Made by a program: the position numbers and the translations under genes. Shown piece after piece: positions 26,376 through 34,565 of a stretch of DNA of 37,762 bases. The DNA is taken from positions 1 to 37,762 of the forward strand of contig JACOUH010000062.1 of NCBI GenBank assembly GCA_016177925.1, given 5' to 3'. The DNA comes from Planctomycetota bacterium (GTDB taxonomy: Bacteria; Planctomycetota; Planctomycetia; Gemmatales; Gemmataceae). Positions within the stretch are counted from its first letter, which is position 1; the number at the start of each line of letters is the position of its first letter. The notes below the pieces were generated by a model. The model saw only the letters and a list, made by a program, of their open reading frames with translations. It was not told where the DNA came from and did no database searches.

Positions 26376-26426
26376 GCCCGATGCGCCAGCGAGGAAACCA
26401 AGAACCCTCGCTGGCGCGTCGGGCCA
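26374..26426. repeat. Palindromic repeat family A, copy 3
   Basis: TAGCCCGATGCGCCAGCGAG and its inverted copy around a short loop, directly joined to repeat B and ending 22 bases before the ThiS-like gene. Confidence 0.85.
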
Positions 26427-26447
26427 ATGCCCGAGCGAGGAGCTTTC

Positions 26448-26723
26448 ATGGCGATCAAAATCAACGTGCCGACGCCGATGCGGCAGCACACCGGGGGGAA
26501 GGCCGAAGTGGCAGCGACGGGAGCTACCGTGCGGGCGGCTCTCGATGACCTCGGCCGGCAGTTCCCCGGCATCGCCGACCGTCTGTTCGAGAAGCCGGGG
26601 CAGCTGCGCCGCTTCGTCAACGTCTACCTCAATGACGAGGACATTCGATACCTCGAGAACCTGAACACGGCGGTCAAGGATGGCGACGAGTTGGCCATCA
26701 TCCCCGCCGTGGCCGGAGGCTGA
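26448..26723 (+). CDS. ThiS/MoaD-family sulfur carrier protein
   Basis: 91 residues from ATG 26448 with GAGGAG upstream. The ubiquitin-like beta-grasp fold is indicated by MAIKINVPTPMRQHTGG, a central helix, and the strand-rich end FVNVYLNDEDIRYLENL then DELAIIPAVAGG. The C-terminal Gly-Gly is the site that becomes adenylated and then a thiocarboxylate. The activating enzyme is encoded two genes downstream. The family serves thiamin, molybdopterin, cysteine or methionine synthesis. The neighbouring PLP enzyme argues for an amino-acid role (CysO-like) over cofactor synthesis, but this is inference. Confidence 0.9.
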   Translation: MAIKINVPTPMRQHTGGKAEVAATGATVRAALDDLGRQFPGIADRLFEKPGQLRRFVNVYLNDEDIRYLENLNTAVKDGDELAIIPAVAGG

Positions 26724-26724
26724 C

Positions 26725-27081
26725 ATGAGCGACGCCGCCGACGGCGATGTCCCCGACGGGGCGGCCGTCTTCCCGCTGATCCCCGAAGGGCTGGGTGTCA
26801 ACCCACTGCTGCTGGGCGTGGTCCACGCGGCGGTCTTCCTCAGCGGCTCCTCGGAGGAGATCGTTCATCCCGCCGCCGCCGACGAGGCGCTCGACCGTCT
26901 CGCTGACTACCTGCAGCGGATCAAAGGGCCTGACCTGAACAAGGTTCGGGAGGACATGAATGCCTTGACCGCCCTGGCCCGCCAGGAGAAGTGGCCGAAA
27001 GAACTGATCCAAGCTCTGATGTCCATGCTGGACGCCCTTGGCATCAGCGGAAAAGAAGAGGGCGGAACAGAAGAGGAATGA
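26725..27081 (+). CDS. Conserved-looking hypothetical protein between ThiS and ThiF
   Basis: 118 residues from ATG 26725, one base after the ThiS-like stop; its own stop overlaps the region just before the next ATG by a single-base gap. The sequence has a hydrophobic stretch (NPLLLGVVHAAVFLSGSSEE) too short and charged for a certain membrane helix, then two amphipathic helices and an acidic Glu-rich end. No family was recognised. Tight spacing on both sides puts it firmly in the sulfur-carrier operon, so it may be a scaffold or accessory of the carrier/activating-enzyme pair. Confidence 0.8.
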   Translation: MSDAADGDVPDGAAVFPLIPEGLGVNPLLLGVVHAAVFLSGSSEEIVHPAAADEALDRLADYLQRIKGPDLNKVREDMNALTALARQEKWPKELIQALMSMLDALGISGKEEGGTEEE

Positions 27082-27082
27082 G

Positions 27083-28117
27083 ATGGACCCGTCGCTGGAA
27101 CGCTACAGCCGCCAGATGCGCTTCTACGGCGTCGGCGAGGAGGGGCAGCGGCGGCTCTTGCACAGTCACGTCACCCTCTGCGGCTGCGGGGCGCTGGGGA
27201 CCGTGCTGGCTAACTCACTCGTTCGCGCCGGTGTCGGCCATCTGCGCCTGGTCGACCGCGACTTCATCGAAACCAGCAACCTGCAACGCCAGGTCCTCTT
27301 TGACGAACACGACGTTGCCGAGAACCTGCCCAAGGCCGAGGCCGCTGCTCGCAAGCTCGGGGCCATCAACTCCAGCGTGTACGTCGAGCCTGTCGTCACC
27401 GACATCGACCACACCAACATCGTCGAACTGGTCAAGGACGCCGACCTGATCCTTGACGGCACCGATAATTTCGAGATCCGCTATCTCATCAACGATACGG
27501 CGGTCAAGCTGAACAAGCCGTGGGTCTACGGCGGCTGCCTCGGCAGTCACGGCCAGACGATGACGATCCTGCCCGGACAGACGCCGTGCCTGCGCTGCGT
27601 CTTCGAGGCGGCGCCGGCGCCCGGTGAGGCCGGCACCTGCGAGACCGCTGGCGTCCTCGGACCAATCGTCAACCTCATCGCCAGCTTGCAGGCGATCGAG
27701 GCGATCAAGATCCTCACCGGCCGGCTCGACCAGGTCAATCGCGACCTGCTCTACTTCGACGTCTGGGACAACGTGCAGAAGCGCATCCGGATCGCCCCGC
27801 TCTTGGGCAAGGTCGACTGTCCCTGCTGCCGTCGGCGCCGCTTCGAGTGGTTGGAAGGCGAGCAAGGCTCCCACACGACCAGCCTGTGCGGCCGCAATGC
27901 CGTCCAGGTGGCGCACCGTGCGGCGACGACGCTCGACTTCGAGCGAATGGCGGAACAGCTCGAGGCGCTCGGCGACGTCAGTTACAACCGGTTCCTGCTG
28001 CGCTTCCAGGCGGAGGGGCACGAGTTCACCGTCTTCCCCGACGGCCGCGCCATCATCAAGGGCACCAACGACGTCGACAAGGCCCGCACCCTCTACGCTC
28101 GCTACATCGGCCACTGA
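27083..28117 (+). CDS. ThiF/MoeB-family sulfur-carrier activating enzyme
   Basis: 344 residues from ATG 27083. E1-like adenylating fold: RYSRQMRFYGVGEEGQ at the start, the nucleotide loop CGCGALGT (33-40), DRDFIETSNLQRQ, and DGTDNFEIRYL. The four zinc Cys are C169 and C172 (PCLRC) and C246 and C249 (CPCC). Cys186 in GTCETAGVLGP is at the usual transthiolation position. The enzyme adenylates the C-terminal Gly of the ThiS-like carrier with ATP. About 90 extra residues after the zinc site end in FTVFPDGRAIIKGTNDVDKA, a C-terminal extension seen in several ThiF/MoeB proteins. Followed by two palindromes before the convergent MbfA-like gene. Confidence 0.92.
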   Translation: MDPSLERYSRQMRFYGVGEEGQRRLLHSHVTLCGCGALGTVLANSLVRAGVGHLRLVDRDFIETSNLQRQVLFDEHDVAENLPKAEAAARKLGAINSSVYVEPVVTDIDHTNIVELVKDADLILDGTDNFEIRYLINDTAVKLNKPWVYGGCLGSHGQTMTILPGQTPCLRCVFEAAPAPGEAGTCETAGVLGPIVNLIASLQAIEAIKILTGRLDQVNRDLLYFDVWDNVQKRIRIAPLLGKVDCPCCRRRRFEWLEGEQGSHTTSLCGRNAVQVAHRAATTLDFERMAEQLEALGDVSYNRFLLRFQAEGHEFTVFPDGRAIIKGTNDVDKARTLYARYIGH

Positions 28118-28141
28118 GTCAATCCTGCGCTGGCCGCCACC

Positions 28142-28194
28142 AGCCCGACGCGCCAGCGCGGGTATCCCGTCGTCCCGCGCTGGCGCGTCGGGCT
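28142..28194. repeat. Palindromic repeat family A, copy 4
   Basis: AGCCCGACGCGCCAGCGCGG with its inverted partner, a CGCGG variant of family A matched on both arms (compensatory change). It lies between convergent genes and is a candidate bidirectional terminator. Confidence 0.88.
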
Positions 28195-28213
28195 CGAGCA
28201 GTGTGCCAATGGT

Positions 28214-28278
28214 CGTAGCGACAGGCGGCTCGCCTGTCGTTGCAGACAAAACCGACAGGCGAGCCGCCTGTCGCTACG
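28214..28278. repeat. Palindromic repeat family D
   Basis: CGTAGCGACAGGCGGCTCGC plus CTGTCG is perfectly inverted at the right end around a 13-base loop (TTGCAGACAAAAC). It resembles family B in design but not in sequence. Confidence 0.88.
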
Positions 28279-28292
28279 GGCTCGCTGGTTTA

Positions 28293-29249
28293 TCAGGAAC
28301 TGCCGATCAGGATGCCGGTCAGGAAGACGAGGAGTCCGCCGATCACCACCTGGAACACTGCCGAGCCCAGAGGCGAATCCATGAAACGGTGACGGACCCA
28401 CGCGATCAGTCCCAGCTCGACGAGCACCACGGCGATCGCGATCCAGGTGGCCGTCTGGATGTTCGAGATCAGGTAAGGCAGGGCGTGGCCTATCCCGCCC
28501 AGGGCCGTCATGAGGCCACACACGGAGCCGCGAACCCACGGACGCCCCCGGCCGGTGAGGCTGCCGTCGTCGGAGAGCGCTTCCGCGAAACCCATGCTGA
28601 TCCCTGCCCCCAGGGCGGCCGCCAGGCCAACCCGAAATGTCTCCCAGCTATCGTGAGTGGCAAAGGCGGCGGCGAAGAGCGGGGCCAGCGTCGAGACGGA
28701 GCCGTCCATCAGGCCGGCGAGGCCGGGCTGGATTACCTGCAGCACGAACAGGCGGCGGCGCGTGTCCGCTTCCTCCTCGAGGGCACCCGAAGCGCGCTGG
28801 GCGCTCTCCAGTTCCTCGGCACGAAGCGAGTGCTTGCGTTCCTCCTCGGCCAGGTCGCCGAGCAGCTGCCGGATGCTCGCGTCGGTCGCGTGGCGGGCCG
28901 CTCGCTCATAGAATCGCCGCGTTTCCAGCTCCATCAACTCCGTCTCTTTGCGGACGGCGAGCAGTCCCAGCGGCCGGACCAGCCAGAGCGGCTTGCGGTA
29001 CACGAACCCCTTGATGTCCTGACGCCGGATGAGCGGAATGTGCTCGCCGAACTTGAGACGGTACAGCTCAATGAGCCGGTGCCGGTGTCCGTCCTCCTCG
29101 ACGCGCATCTGGTTGAGGACCTCGGCAGTGGACGGGTAGTCGGTTTTGAGCCCCTCAGCAAAATCGCCGTAGATGCGGGCATCTTCCTCTTCCAGCGAGA
29201 TGGCCAGGGCGAGAATCTCCTGCTCGCTGAGGCTCTTGAAGGAGCGCAA
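28293..29249 (-). CDS. mbfA: MbfA-like ferritin/VIT membrane protein (iron export)
   Basis: 318 residues. The start is TTG at 29249; [20 protein letters not shown] is the natural N-terminus of the family and AAAGGA lies upstream. The N-terminal half is a ferritin-like diiron four-helix bundle with the usual Glu-rich motifs ([47 protein letters not shown]). The C-terminal half is a CCC1/VIT-type membrane domain ([20 protein letters not shown]-type segment, then [14 protein letters not shown]) with about five hydrophobic helices. Characterised relatives export iron under oxidative or acid stress. No Irr-type or Fur-type box was recognised upstream. Confidence 0.88.
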   Translation of the reverse strand: MRSFKSLSEQEILALAISLEEEDARIYGDFAEGLKTDYPSTAEVLNQMRVEEDGHRHRLIELYRLKFGEHIPLIRRQDIKGFVYRKPLWLVRPLGLLAVRKETELMELETRRFYERAARHATDASIRQLLGDLAEEERKHSLRAEELESAQRASGALEEEADTRRRLFVLQVIQPGLAGLMDGSVSTLAPLFAAAFATHDSWETFRVGLAAALGAGISMGFAEALSDDGSLTGRGRPWVRGSVCGLMTALGGIGHALPYLISNIQTATWIAIAVVLVELGLIAWVRHRFMDSPLGSAVFQVVIGGLLVFLTGILIGSS

Positions 29250-29315
29250 GGCGGTCGTCCTTTCGAGTTCGGGGTCGGGTGCTTATTCTTCGCTGTCCAC
29301 GGCCGGCGCGGACAT

Positions 29316-30410
29316 TCATTCGCCTTCGCCGCCGACTACTTCCAGGAGAGGCAATTCCACGGCCCCGCTGCTCCGGGCACTGCGGGCGACCGCCTCGGTG
29401 AACTCCATGTAGGCGACGCCGGTGGCGAAGTCGGTGTGGCGTATCGGCTTGCCGTCGCGGATCGCCTCGACGAACTCTTCCTCGACGCGCCAGCCGCCGG
29501 CCTTCTCGGGGGGGATGGGGATGTCCTGCAATTCACCGCGGCGGGCGCCGGCCGCGCCTCGTTGCTTCGAGGCGCCGCGGATACGGTCGGTGGGGAGGTC
29601 GTACTCCAGGACGCCGTCGCTGCCGAACAGGGTGATGCCCTGGCCTTGGCCGAACGGCGCGACGCCGCTGAGGTCGTAGACCGCTCGCGCCCCACCCTCG
29701 AGGATCGTCAGCACCTGCACGGTGTCCGGCGTGCCGGCGGCGTGGCGCTGTTTCGTCTCCGGGTCGGGACGCTCGGCGACGAAGGCGTGGACCTGGGCCA
29801 GGACGCGCACCGGCGGCGGCGCCCAGCGCAGCAGCGTCTCGTGCAGGATGCCAAGGGTCAGCATGTTGAAGCCGGACAGCGCCGCGTCCTGGCGCCAGGA
29901 CAGGGGAGTCGACTCGTCGCCGAAAGCGTTGGTGAGACCGATGACCTCCACCTGTCGCAGCCGGCCGAGGAACCCGCTGTCGATCAGCTCGCGCATCACC
30001 CGGTCTCCCTTCAGACCAAAGGGGCTCGGGACGATCTGGCAGACCAGTTCGGGATGCCGGCGCGAGGCGGCGAGCATGCGGTGCGCCTCGGCGGCGTTCA
30101 TCGCCATCCGCGCCTCGGTCAGGACGTGCTTGCCGGCAGCGAGGGTGGCGAGAGTAATGGGACAATGCAGGTACGGCCAGGTGCCGATGACAACGGCATC
30201 GACCTCGGGGTCGCGAACGACGTCTTCCCACGAGGCGCAGCTGCGCGGGATGCCGAACTCGCGCGCGACGGCGGCGGTCGACTCGGGGCGGCGGTTGCAG
30301 ACGGTGACGATTTCGACGCCAGGGAGGGCGCGCAGACCGGGAATGTGACGGCTGCGGGTGTTGGCACCCGCGCCGACGAGGCCGATGCGGAGAGGACGCT
30401 GAGTTGTCAT
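29316..30410 (-). CDS. Gfo/Idh/MocA-family oxidoreductase
   Basis: 364 residues from ATG 30410. Rossmann N-terminus RIGLVGAGANTRSRHIPGL binds NAD(P). The C-terminal beta-sheet domain follows from about residue 125 (PSPFGLKGDRVMRELIDSGF). The usual EKP motif after GKHVLTE is EAR here, so the conserved active-site Lys is missing from its normal place. The family reduces or oxidises sugars and cyclitols. No signal peptide is present; planctomycetes encode many such proteins, some secreted. The MbfA-like gene follows after 66 bases. Confidence 0.88.
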   Translation of the reverse strand: MTTQRPLRIGLVGAGANTRSRHIPGLRALPGVEIVTVCNRRPESTAAVAREFGIPRSCASWEDVVRDPEVDAVVIGTWPYLHCPITLATLAAGKHVLTEARMAMNAAEAHRMLAASRRHPELVCQIVPSPFGLKGDRVMRELIDSGFLGRLRQVEVIGLTNAFGDESTPLSWRQDAALSGFNMLTLGILHETLLRWAPPPVRVLAQVHAFVAERPDPETKQRHAAGTPDTVQVLTILEGGARAVYDLSGVAPFGQGQGITLFGSDGVLEYDLPTDRIRGASKQRGAAGARRGELQDIPIPPEKAGGWRVEEEFVEAIRDGKPIRHTDFATGVAYMEFTEAVARSARSSGAVELPLLEVVGGEGE

Positions 30411-30475
30411 CGAAGGGGACCTCGGCAGATGCGTGGACGGGCCGGGGCCCCGGCCCACGCCGCTGTTGTACGACT

Positions 30476-30531
30476 TTAGCCCGACGCGCAAGCGAGGGAC
30501 ATATCGAATCCTCGCTTGCGCGTCGGGCTAA
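30476..30531. repeat. Palindromic repeat family A, copy 5
   Basis: TTAGCCCGACGCGCAAGCGA plus GG and an inverted partner with CTTGC, a CAAGC/GCTTG variant matched on both arms. Located between the oxidoreductase start and the upstream lipoprotein stop. Confidence 0.88.
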
Positions 30532-30541
30532 GCTGCGTCGC

Positions 30542-31393
30542 TCACGGCGCCGGCTTGCCGCCGCCGGTCTGGAGGATGGGCGGGCCGATCGTTGCCTTGC
30601 TCTTTTCCTTGGCCACCGCGTCGCGGCCGGGGTTGCCGGTCGGGTACAGCAGTTCATCCCATGCCTTGAAGTCGGCCGGCAGTTTCTTGCCCGTCGCGAC
30701 CTCGAGCGAGTGGTGCGCTTCGTCGCGCAGGGCGGTGTCCTTGTCGTTCTTGAGGACCTGCGCCAGCGCTGCGACGGCTCGCGACTGCTTGAAGTTCCGC
30801 AGCGCCCCGGCGGCAGCGATGCGCTCGTCGAGGTAATACTGGCGGTCCTGTTCGCTGGTCGTGGCGGCCTCCGGCGGTGGTGCCTGCAGGACGCTGACCA
30901 GCAGGTCGATCGCCTCGGGGCTCTGCGAGTGGCCCAGAGCGGTGAGGATCTGGCAGCGGAGGTCCTTGCGCGTCTCGGGCACAAACGCCTCGGCCTTGTA
31001 GTAGGCGTCCTTGAGTCCCTCGATGGCGCGCGGGTCCTTGAAGGTGCCCAGTGACTCGATGGCCCGGATGCGACACCAGGCCTGCTGCTCGTTGCTGGCC
31101 GCCGTCACCAGGGCCTTGACGACGACGTCCTGTTCCTGCTGGGTGCCGCCGTTCTGCTTCGGCTCGCGCAGCGAGCCCAGGGCGCGGGCGCGTTTGTTGC
31201 CGTCGCTGGTCTTGTCGGCGAGTACCTGGAGAGGGTCCTCATGGACGAAGTAGGACTTGATCGAGTAATCGCGGGCGCGGAAATCGTCCCAGAAGCCGCA
31301 GCCGGCTGCGAAGATTCCCAGGCCGAGGAGCAGGCGGGCGAGGCTGCCCGCGGCCGCGTGGACCGGCTCGTGCCGCTTGCCTGCGTGGAACAC
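30542..31393 (-). CDS. HEAT-repeat lipoprotein
   Basis: 283 residues from GTG 31393, which has GGGAGGA six bases upstream; a TTG at 31429 is the longer alternative. The N-terminus is basic, then hydrophobic (LARLLLGLGIFAAGC), and ends in a lipobox with Cys followed by GFWDDF, so it is a lipoprotein. The body has four to five alpha-helical HEAT-like repeats of about 30-40 residues, for example RIRAIESLGTFKDPRAIEGL and LRDEAHHSLEVATGKKL. It probably acts as a binding scaffold at the membrane. Partners are unknown. The C-terminus PPILQTGGGKPAP is disordered. Confidence 0.8.
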   Translation of the reverse strand: MFHAGKRHEPVHAAAGSLARLLLGLGIFAAGCGFWDDFRARDYSIKSYFVHEDPLQVLADKTSDGNKRARALGSLREPKQNGGTQQEQDVVVKALVTAASNEQQAWCRIRAIESLGTFKDPRAIEGLKDAYYKAEAFVPETRKDLRCQILTALGHSQSPEAIDLLVSVLQAPPPEAATTSEQDRQYYLDERIAAAGALRNFKQSRAVAALAQVLKNDKDTALRDEAHHSLEVATGKKLPADFKAWDELLYPTGNPGRDAVAKEKSKATIGPPILQTGGGKPAP

Positions 31394-31607
31394 CGGCGTC
31401 CTCCCTTCCCCGCGCCGAGGGCGCACCAAAAGAGTCCTCGTGTCCTGAGTCCGTCTGGTGGATTCGGGCGCGAGGATATAGCATCACCCCATCGGGCGGA
31501 CAAGAGCAGATTCACCCAAGCTCGATTCCGCACTTGCCCGGCGGCCCTCAGCGAGCGATGATGAGAGAGGGAGAGATGTTTGGATGAGCCTTTCTGAGGG
31601 CATTCGC

Positions 31608-31922
31608 ATGACCGCGTCCACTGCCACGATCCCGGTCGAAACGATCACCGTCGAGGCGAAGCTGCTCGACGACCACGCCGCCGGTGTCACGGTCGTCCAG
31701 TCGCCGCCGTCGCCGGAGCAAGTGCGGGCGTCCGAGGCGGTCTTCTCACAGCAGGAACAGGAGGCCAAGGCCTGCCTGGGACTGCTCGGCATCTGGACGA
31801 GCACCGTCCTCTTGCACGACCTGGCGCTGGAACACTTCTGGACCAGCCGGGACGACGAGGAAGACGAGGCAAGACAGCGGAAGGCGACCGGACTCCTTCC
31901 CGATGGGATGGGGAACGATTAG
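31608..31922 (+). CDS. Small hypothetical protein
   Basis: 104 residues from ATG 31608, preferred because GAGGG lies seven bases upstream and the high-GC third-position pattern begins here; ATG 31584 would add eight residues. The sequence has a beta-prone start (ETITVEAKLLDDHAAGVTVV), then a helix-rich half with CLGLLGIWTSTVLLHDLALEHFW, and an acidic, charged end. No family was recognised. Its TAG stop (31920-31922) is supplied by the left end of repeat A (GATTAG). It is the only plus-strand gene in this part of the window. Confidence 0.6.
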   Translation: MTASTATIPVETITVEAKLLDDHAAGVTVVQSPPSPEQVRASEAVFSQQEQEAKACLGLLGIWTSTVLLHDLALEHFWTSRDDEEDEARQRKATGLLPDGMGND

Positions 31923-32058
31923 CCCGCCGCGCCAGCGAGAGTTGGTTGTAGGACGGTTTTTCAAACCGTCCGGCTTCATGCCCGGACGGATTGGAAATCC
32001 GTCCTACAGCAGAGGGGACTTCGGGCTCGTTGGTTCCTCGCTGGCGCTTCGGGCTAAT
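31917..32058. repeat. Family A palindrome split by an inserted palindrome (family C)
   Basis: The two family A arms (GATTAGCCCGCCGCGCCAGC at left; TCGCTGGCGCTTCGGGCTAA at right) are about 90 bases apart instead of the usual 10-15. Between them lies family C (31947-32008) plus a fragment repeating GGGCTCGTTGGTT-like sequence. The structure indicates one mobile palindrome landing inside another. Confidence 0.8.
31947..32008. repeat. Palindromic repeat family C
   Basis: TGTAGGACGGTTTTTCAAAC and the inverted end (GGATTGGAAATCCGTCCTACA-like) pair around CCGTCCGG/CCGGACGG. The stop codon of the desaturase gene (32004-32006, minus strand) lies within it. Confidence 0.82.
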
Positions 32059-33422
32059 TCCTGCAGTCGCTCCGCCTCCTGCTTCCCTTCGCGGAGGATC
32101 GCCTCGCGATCCTCGACCTCTTCCCCTTCGAGCACCGAGTTGTCGATGTGGACGCCGTGGAACTCACGCGGCGCGTAAGCCGGGCCGAGCACGTCGAGGA
32201 CCGTCGGCGCGGTCGGCGGGCGATGCCGCGGCACAAAGTAGCCCTCGACCACAACGGCCTTCTCGCGATATTCCGGATACTCCATCAGCACCTCGTGCAA
32301 CTCGCGCAGGCGATAGTGCGGCACGCTGGCGTAGAGGTGATGCGGCAGGTGGTAGTCCTGGCCCATCGGGAAGACGGCGTAGTTGATAAAGCGATTGACG
32401 AGGAAGACGCGCGTGTTGGTCAGCCAGCCGCGGTCGCCGTTGCCGTGCTGCACCAGCTGCCGCAGGATCATGAAGAACGAGAACGACGTGAACAGCGGCA
32501 CCAGCCACAGCAGGAAGAAATACAGCGGCGCCGGCCGCCCGGTCAGGAATGTCACCCATGCAAGGGCGTTGAACAGCGCCGAGGCGTAGACGATGCGGCC
32601 CATGCTCATCCAGCGCTGGTGGACGACCGGGCGGACGCGGCTCTGATGGAACTTCGCCTCCGGCAGGAAGTAGAAGTACAGCAGCGCCGGCACCAGCGAC
32701 GCCGCTGGCACCAGCGCCAGCAGCAACGAGTTGCCGAGCATCACGAGCCCCCCCAACAGGAGGATCAGTCCCGCCAGGTATCCCGCTCCGACCAGCACCG
32801 GCGCCTTGGACGGCTTCCAGCCCTTGCGCAGGTACGGGTTCTTGTCGGTGCCGACCGCATTGTACTGCGCCCGCACACGCATGAAGCGAATCAGGTTCGG
32901 CACCCACAGTTGCTTCAGCAGTGTCAGCAAAAACGCTTTTTTCGGCATCGGAAACGGCAGCCAGTGACCGCTCGTTTGCAGTTGCGAGACGTCCGGGTCG
33001 CGCTGCGGGTCGTTGACGAACTGGTGATGAGCGTGGTGCTGCAGGCGGTAGTGGTGCGTCGTGCTGAACAACGGGAACATGCATAGCCAATCTGAGGCCA
33101 GCTCGTTGAGGTAGCGGCCGCGGAACAGGATGTGGTGCGATCCTTCATGGGCCAGCCCGCTCAACTGATGCTGACCCGCGCCGACGAGCCCGATCGCGAC
33201 GAGGATCATGGGGACGTCCCACCAGATCGACAACCCCGACGCCGCCTGGTACTCGCAGAACCAGACCGTCCCGCCGATCACGATCACCAGGTAAAGGTAC
33301 GTCCTGAGCAGATAATACCAGTTGGTAAGGTCGTCGGTCTGGCGCAGGCGATGCAGGTGCGCGATCAGGGCGGGGTCATTGAGCGATTTGACGCTCGGTG
33401 CGGTCAGCCCGGCGGTCGACAT
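32004..33422 (-). CDS. Membrane fatty acid desaturase
   Basis: 472 residues from ATG 33422 with AAGGA upstream. The three His boxes of integral-membrane diiron desaturases are present: HEGSHH (92-97), HHYRLQHHAHH (123-133) and, near the C-terminal third, QDYHLPHHLYASVPHY. Several hydrophobic helices surround them (YLYLVIVIGGTVWF, PMILVAIGLVGAG, LAGLILLLGGLVML, PLYFFLLWLVPLFTSFSFF). It should introduce a double bond, or a hydroxyl, into a lipid acyl chain or carotenoid at the membrane. The last 18 residues, including LARSASEEPTSPKSPLL, are encoded by repeats A and C, so the native C-terminus has been replaced or extended. Confidence 0.9.
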   Translation of the reverse strand: MSTAGLTAPSVKSLNDPALIAHLHRLRQTDDLTNWYYLLRTYLYLVIVIGGTVWFCEYQAASGLSIWWDVPMILVAIGLVGAGQHQLSGLAHEGSHHILFRGRYLNELASDWLCMFPLFSTTHHYRLQHHAHHQFVNDPQRDPDVSQLQTSGHWLPFPMPKKAFLLTLLKQLWVPNLIRFMRVRAQYNAVGTDKNPYLRKGWKPSKAPVLVGAGYLAGLILLLGGLVMLGNSLLLALVPAASLVPALLYFYFLPEAKFHQSRVRPVVHQRWMSMGRIVYASALFNALAWVTFLTGRPAPLYFFLLWLVPLFTSFSFFMILRQLVQHGNGDRGWLTNTRVFLVNRFINYAVFPMGQDYHLPHHLYASVPHYRLRELHEVLMEYPEYREKAVVVEGYFVPRHRPPTAPTVLDVLGPAYAPREFHGVHIDNSVLEGEEVEDREAILREGKQEAERLQELARSASEEPTSPKSPLL

Positions 33423-33592
33423 AGCGGTCGTCCTTGCAAAGCGCAGGTCGGTCCGCCCCGGGCAAAGCAAGGGGGGCGGATGATGGCTATCATACCAAGC
33501 GCAGGGGAAGCTGCGGAAGCGAGGTCGGGCGGGAGGGACGGGAAAAGGACGCTCAGGGGGTGGAAAAATCAGGCTGGAACTGCCGCCTGCCC
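33423..33592. other. Short intergenic gap
   Basis: 170 bases upstream of the desaturase ATG, holding its AAGGA ribosome site and presumably its promoter. No repeat copy or gene was seen. Confidence 0.4.
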
Positions 33593-34534
33593 CTACGGGG
33601 CCGGGGGGGAACCTGCCTGACTGAGCGTCGTCTCGATGTAGTTGCGAACCGCCTGGTCGTCGACACCGACAACGAGATCGAGGTTGGGACGAGCTTTGCA
33701 GACCCAGCGCGTGTCGAAGACGCTCATGCCGCGCGTCAGTTCGCCGCGTGTCTCGACGTCGGCGACCATTGGTCGCGTCGTCAGGGCCCCCGGCAGCGTC
33801 AAAGCGATCAGGCCGAGCACGTCCTTGAGGTGGAAACCCTCGATGCCGTACAGGTTGGCCGTCGCCCGGATACCGTAAGGGACGACCTTCGACAGGAAGC
33901 GGCTGGTGCGCGACTCCGGCGCCGGCAGGTTGAGCAGGTCGGTTGGCGAGAAGATGACCTTTCGCGTCACGTCGAGTGGGACGAGCGTCAGCGGGGCGCC
34001 GCAGTGCAGCACCTGGCGGGCAGCCAGTGGATCGCAGTAGAAGTGGAACTCGGCGACGGGGCTGGCGTTGCCCGGCTCGTGCCAGGCGCCGCCGAGGAAA
34101 ACGATGCGGTCGACCAGGCCGGCGACTTCGGGATCGCGGTCCAGGGCCCGGGCGAAGACAGTTGCCGGCCCCATCACCACGAGGCTGACTTCGCGCGGAT
34201 ACTGCCGCACCAGGTCGATGATCAACTTGTCGCTGGGGTGGGGGTGGTGCAGCTGGGCACAGGGAAACTCAACACCGCCGAGCCCGCCGGAGCCGTGCAG
34301 GCTGGCGCCGTCGGTATCGTACTCGACGGCCAGCGCGGCACCGACGCGCGGCCAGCGTGGCGGGTCGACCTGCTCGATGATGATGTGGACATTGCGGGTC
34401 GCTTGCTCGGGACCGATGTTGCCGGCGGTCGCCGCCAGGCCGAGGACATCGATGGTCGGGTCGAGCAGCGCCAGGGCCACGGCGAAGGCCCCGTCGATGC
34501 CCGGGTCGGTGACGAAAACGACTTTGCGCATCAT
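33593..34534 (-). CDS. Nucleoside-hydrolase family protein with altered metal site
   Basis: 313 residues from ATG 34534. The inosine-uridine nucleoside hydrolase fold is recognisable from KVVFVTDPGIDGAFAVALAL, LGLAATAGNIGPEQATRNV, VVMGPATVFARAL and FLGGAW. The calcium-binding signature is normally DxDPGxDD; here it reads VTDPGIDG, so the first and last Asp (D8 and D15 in the Crithidia enzyme) are Val and Gly. Near the end FHLKDVLGL replaces the usual HDPLA, with Lys in place of His but the metal-binding Asp kept. Family members cleave the N-glycosidic bond of ribonucleosides. This one may have changed substrate or lost activity. Confidence 0.8.
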   Translation of the reverse strand: MMRKVVFVTDPGIDGAFAVALALLDPTIDVLGLAATAGNIGPEQATRNVHIIIEQVDPPRWPRVGAALAVEYDTDGASLHGSGGLGGVEFPCAQLHHPHPSDKLIIDLVRQYPREVSLVVMGPATVFARALDRDPEVAGLVDRIVFLGGAWHEPGNASPVAEFHFYCDPLAARQVLHCGAPLTLVPLDVTRKVIFSPTDLLNLPAPESRTSRFLSKVVPYGIRATANLYGIEGFHLKDVLGLIALTLPGALTTRPMVADVETRGELTRGMSVFDTRWVCKARPNLDLVVGVDDQAVRNYIETTLSQAGSPPAP

Positions 34535-34565
34535 GGTTGCCGAGGGGTTGATAGTCGCGGCGACC

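Noticed and set aside
27624-30479. 951-codon plus-strand frame running across thiF, the MbfA-like gene and the oxidoreductase
   Set aside because: It crosses three recognisable genes on both strands and two palindromes; its translation is Arg/Ser/Ala-rich with no domain.
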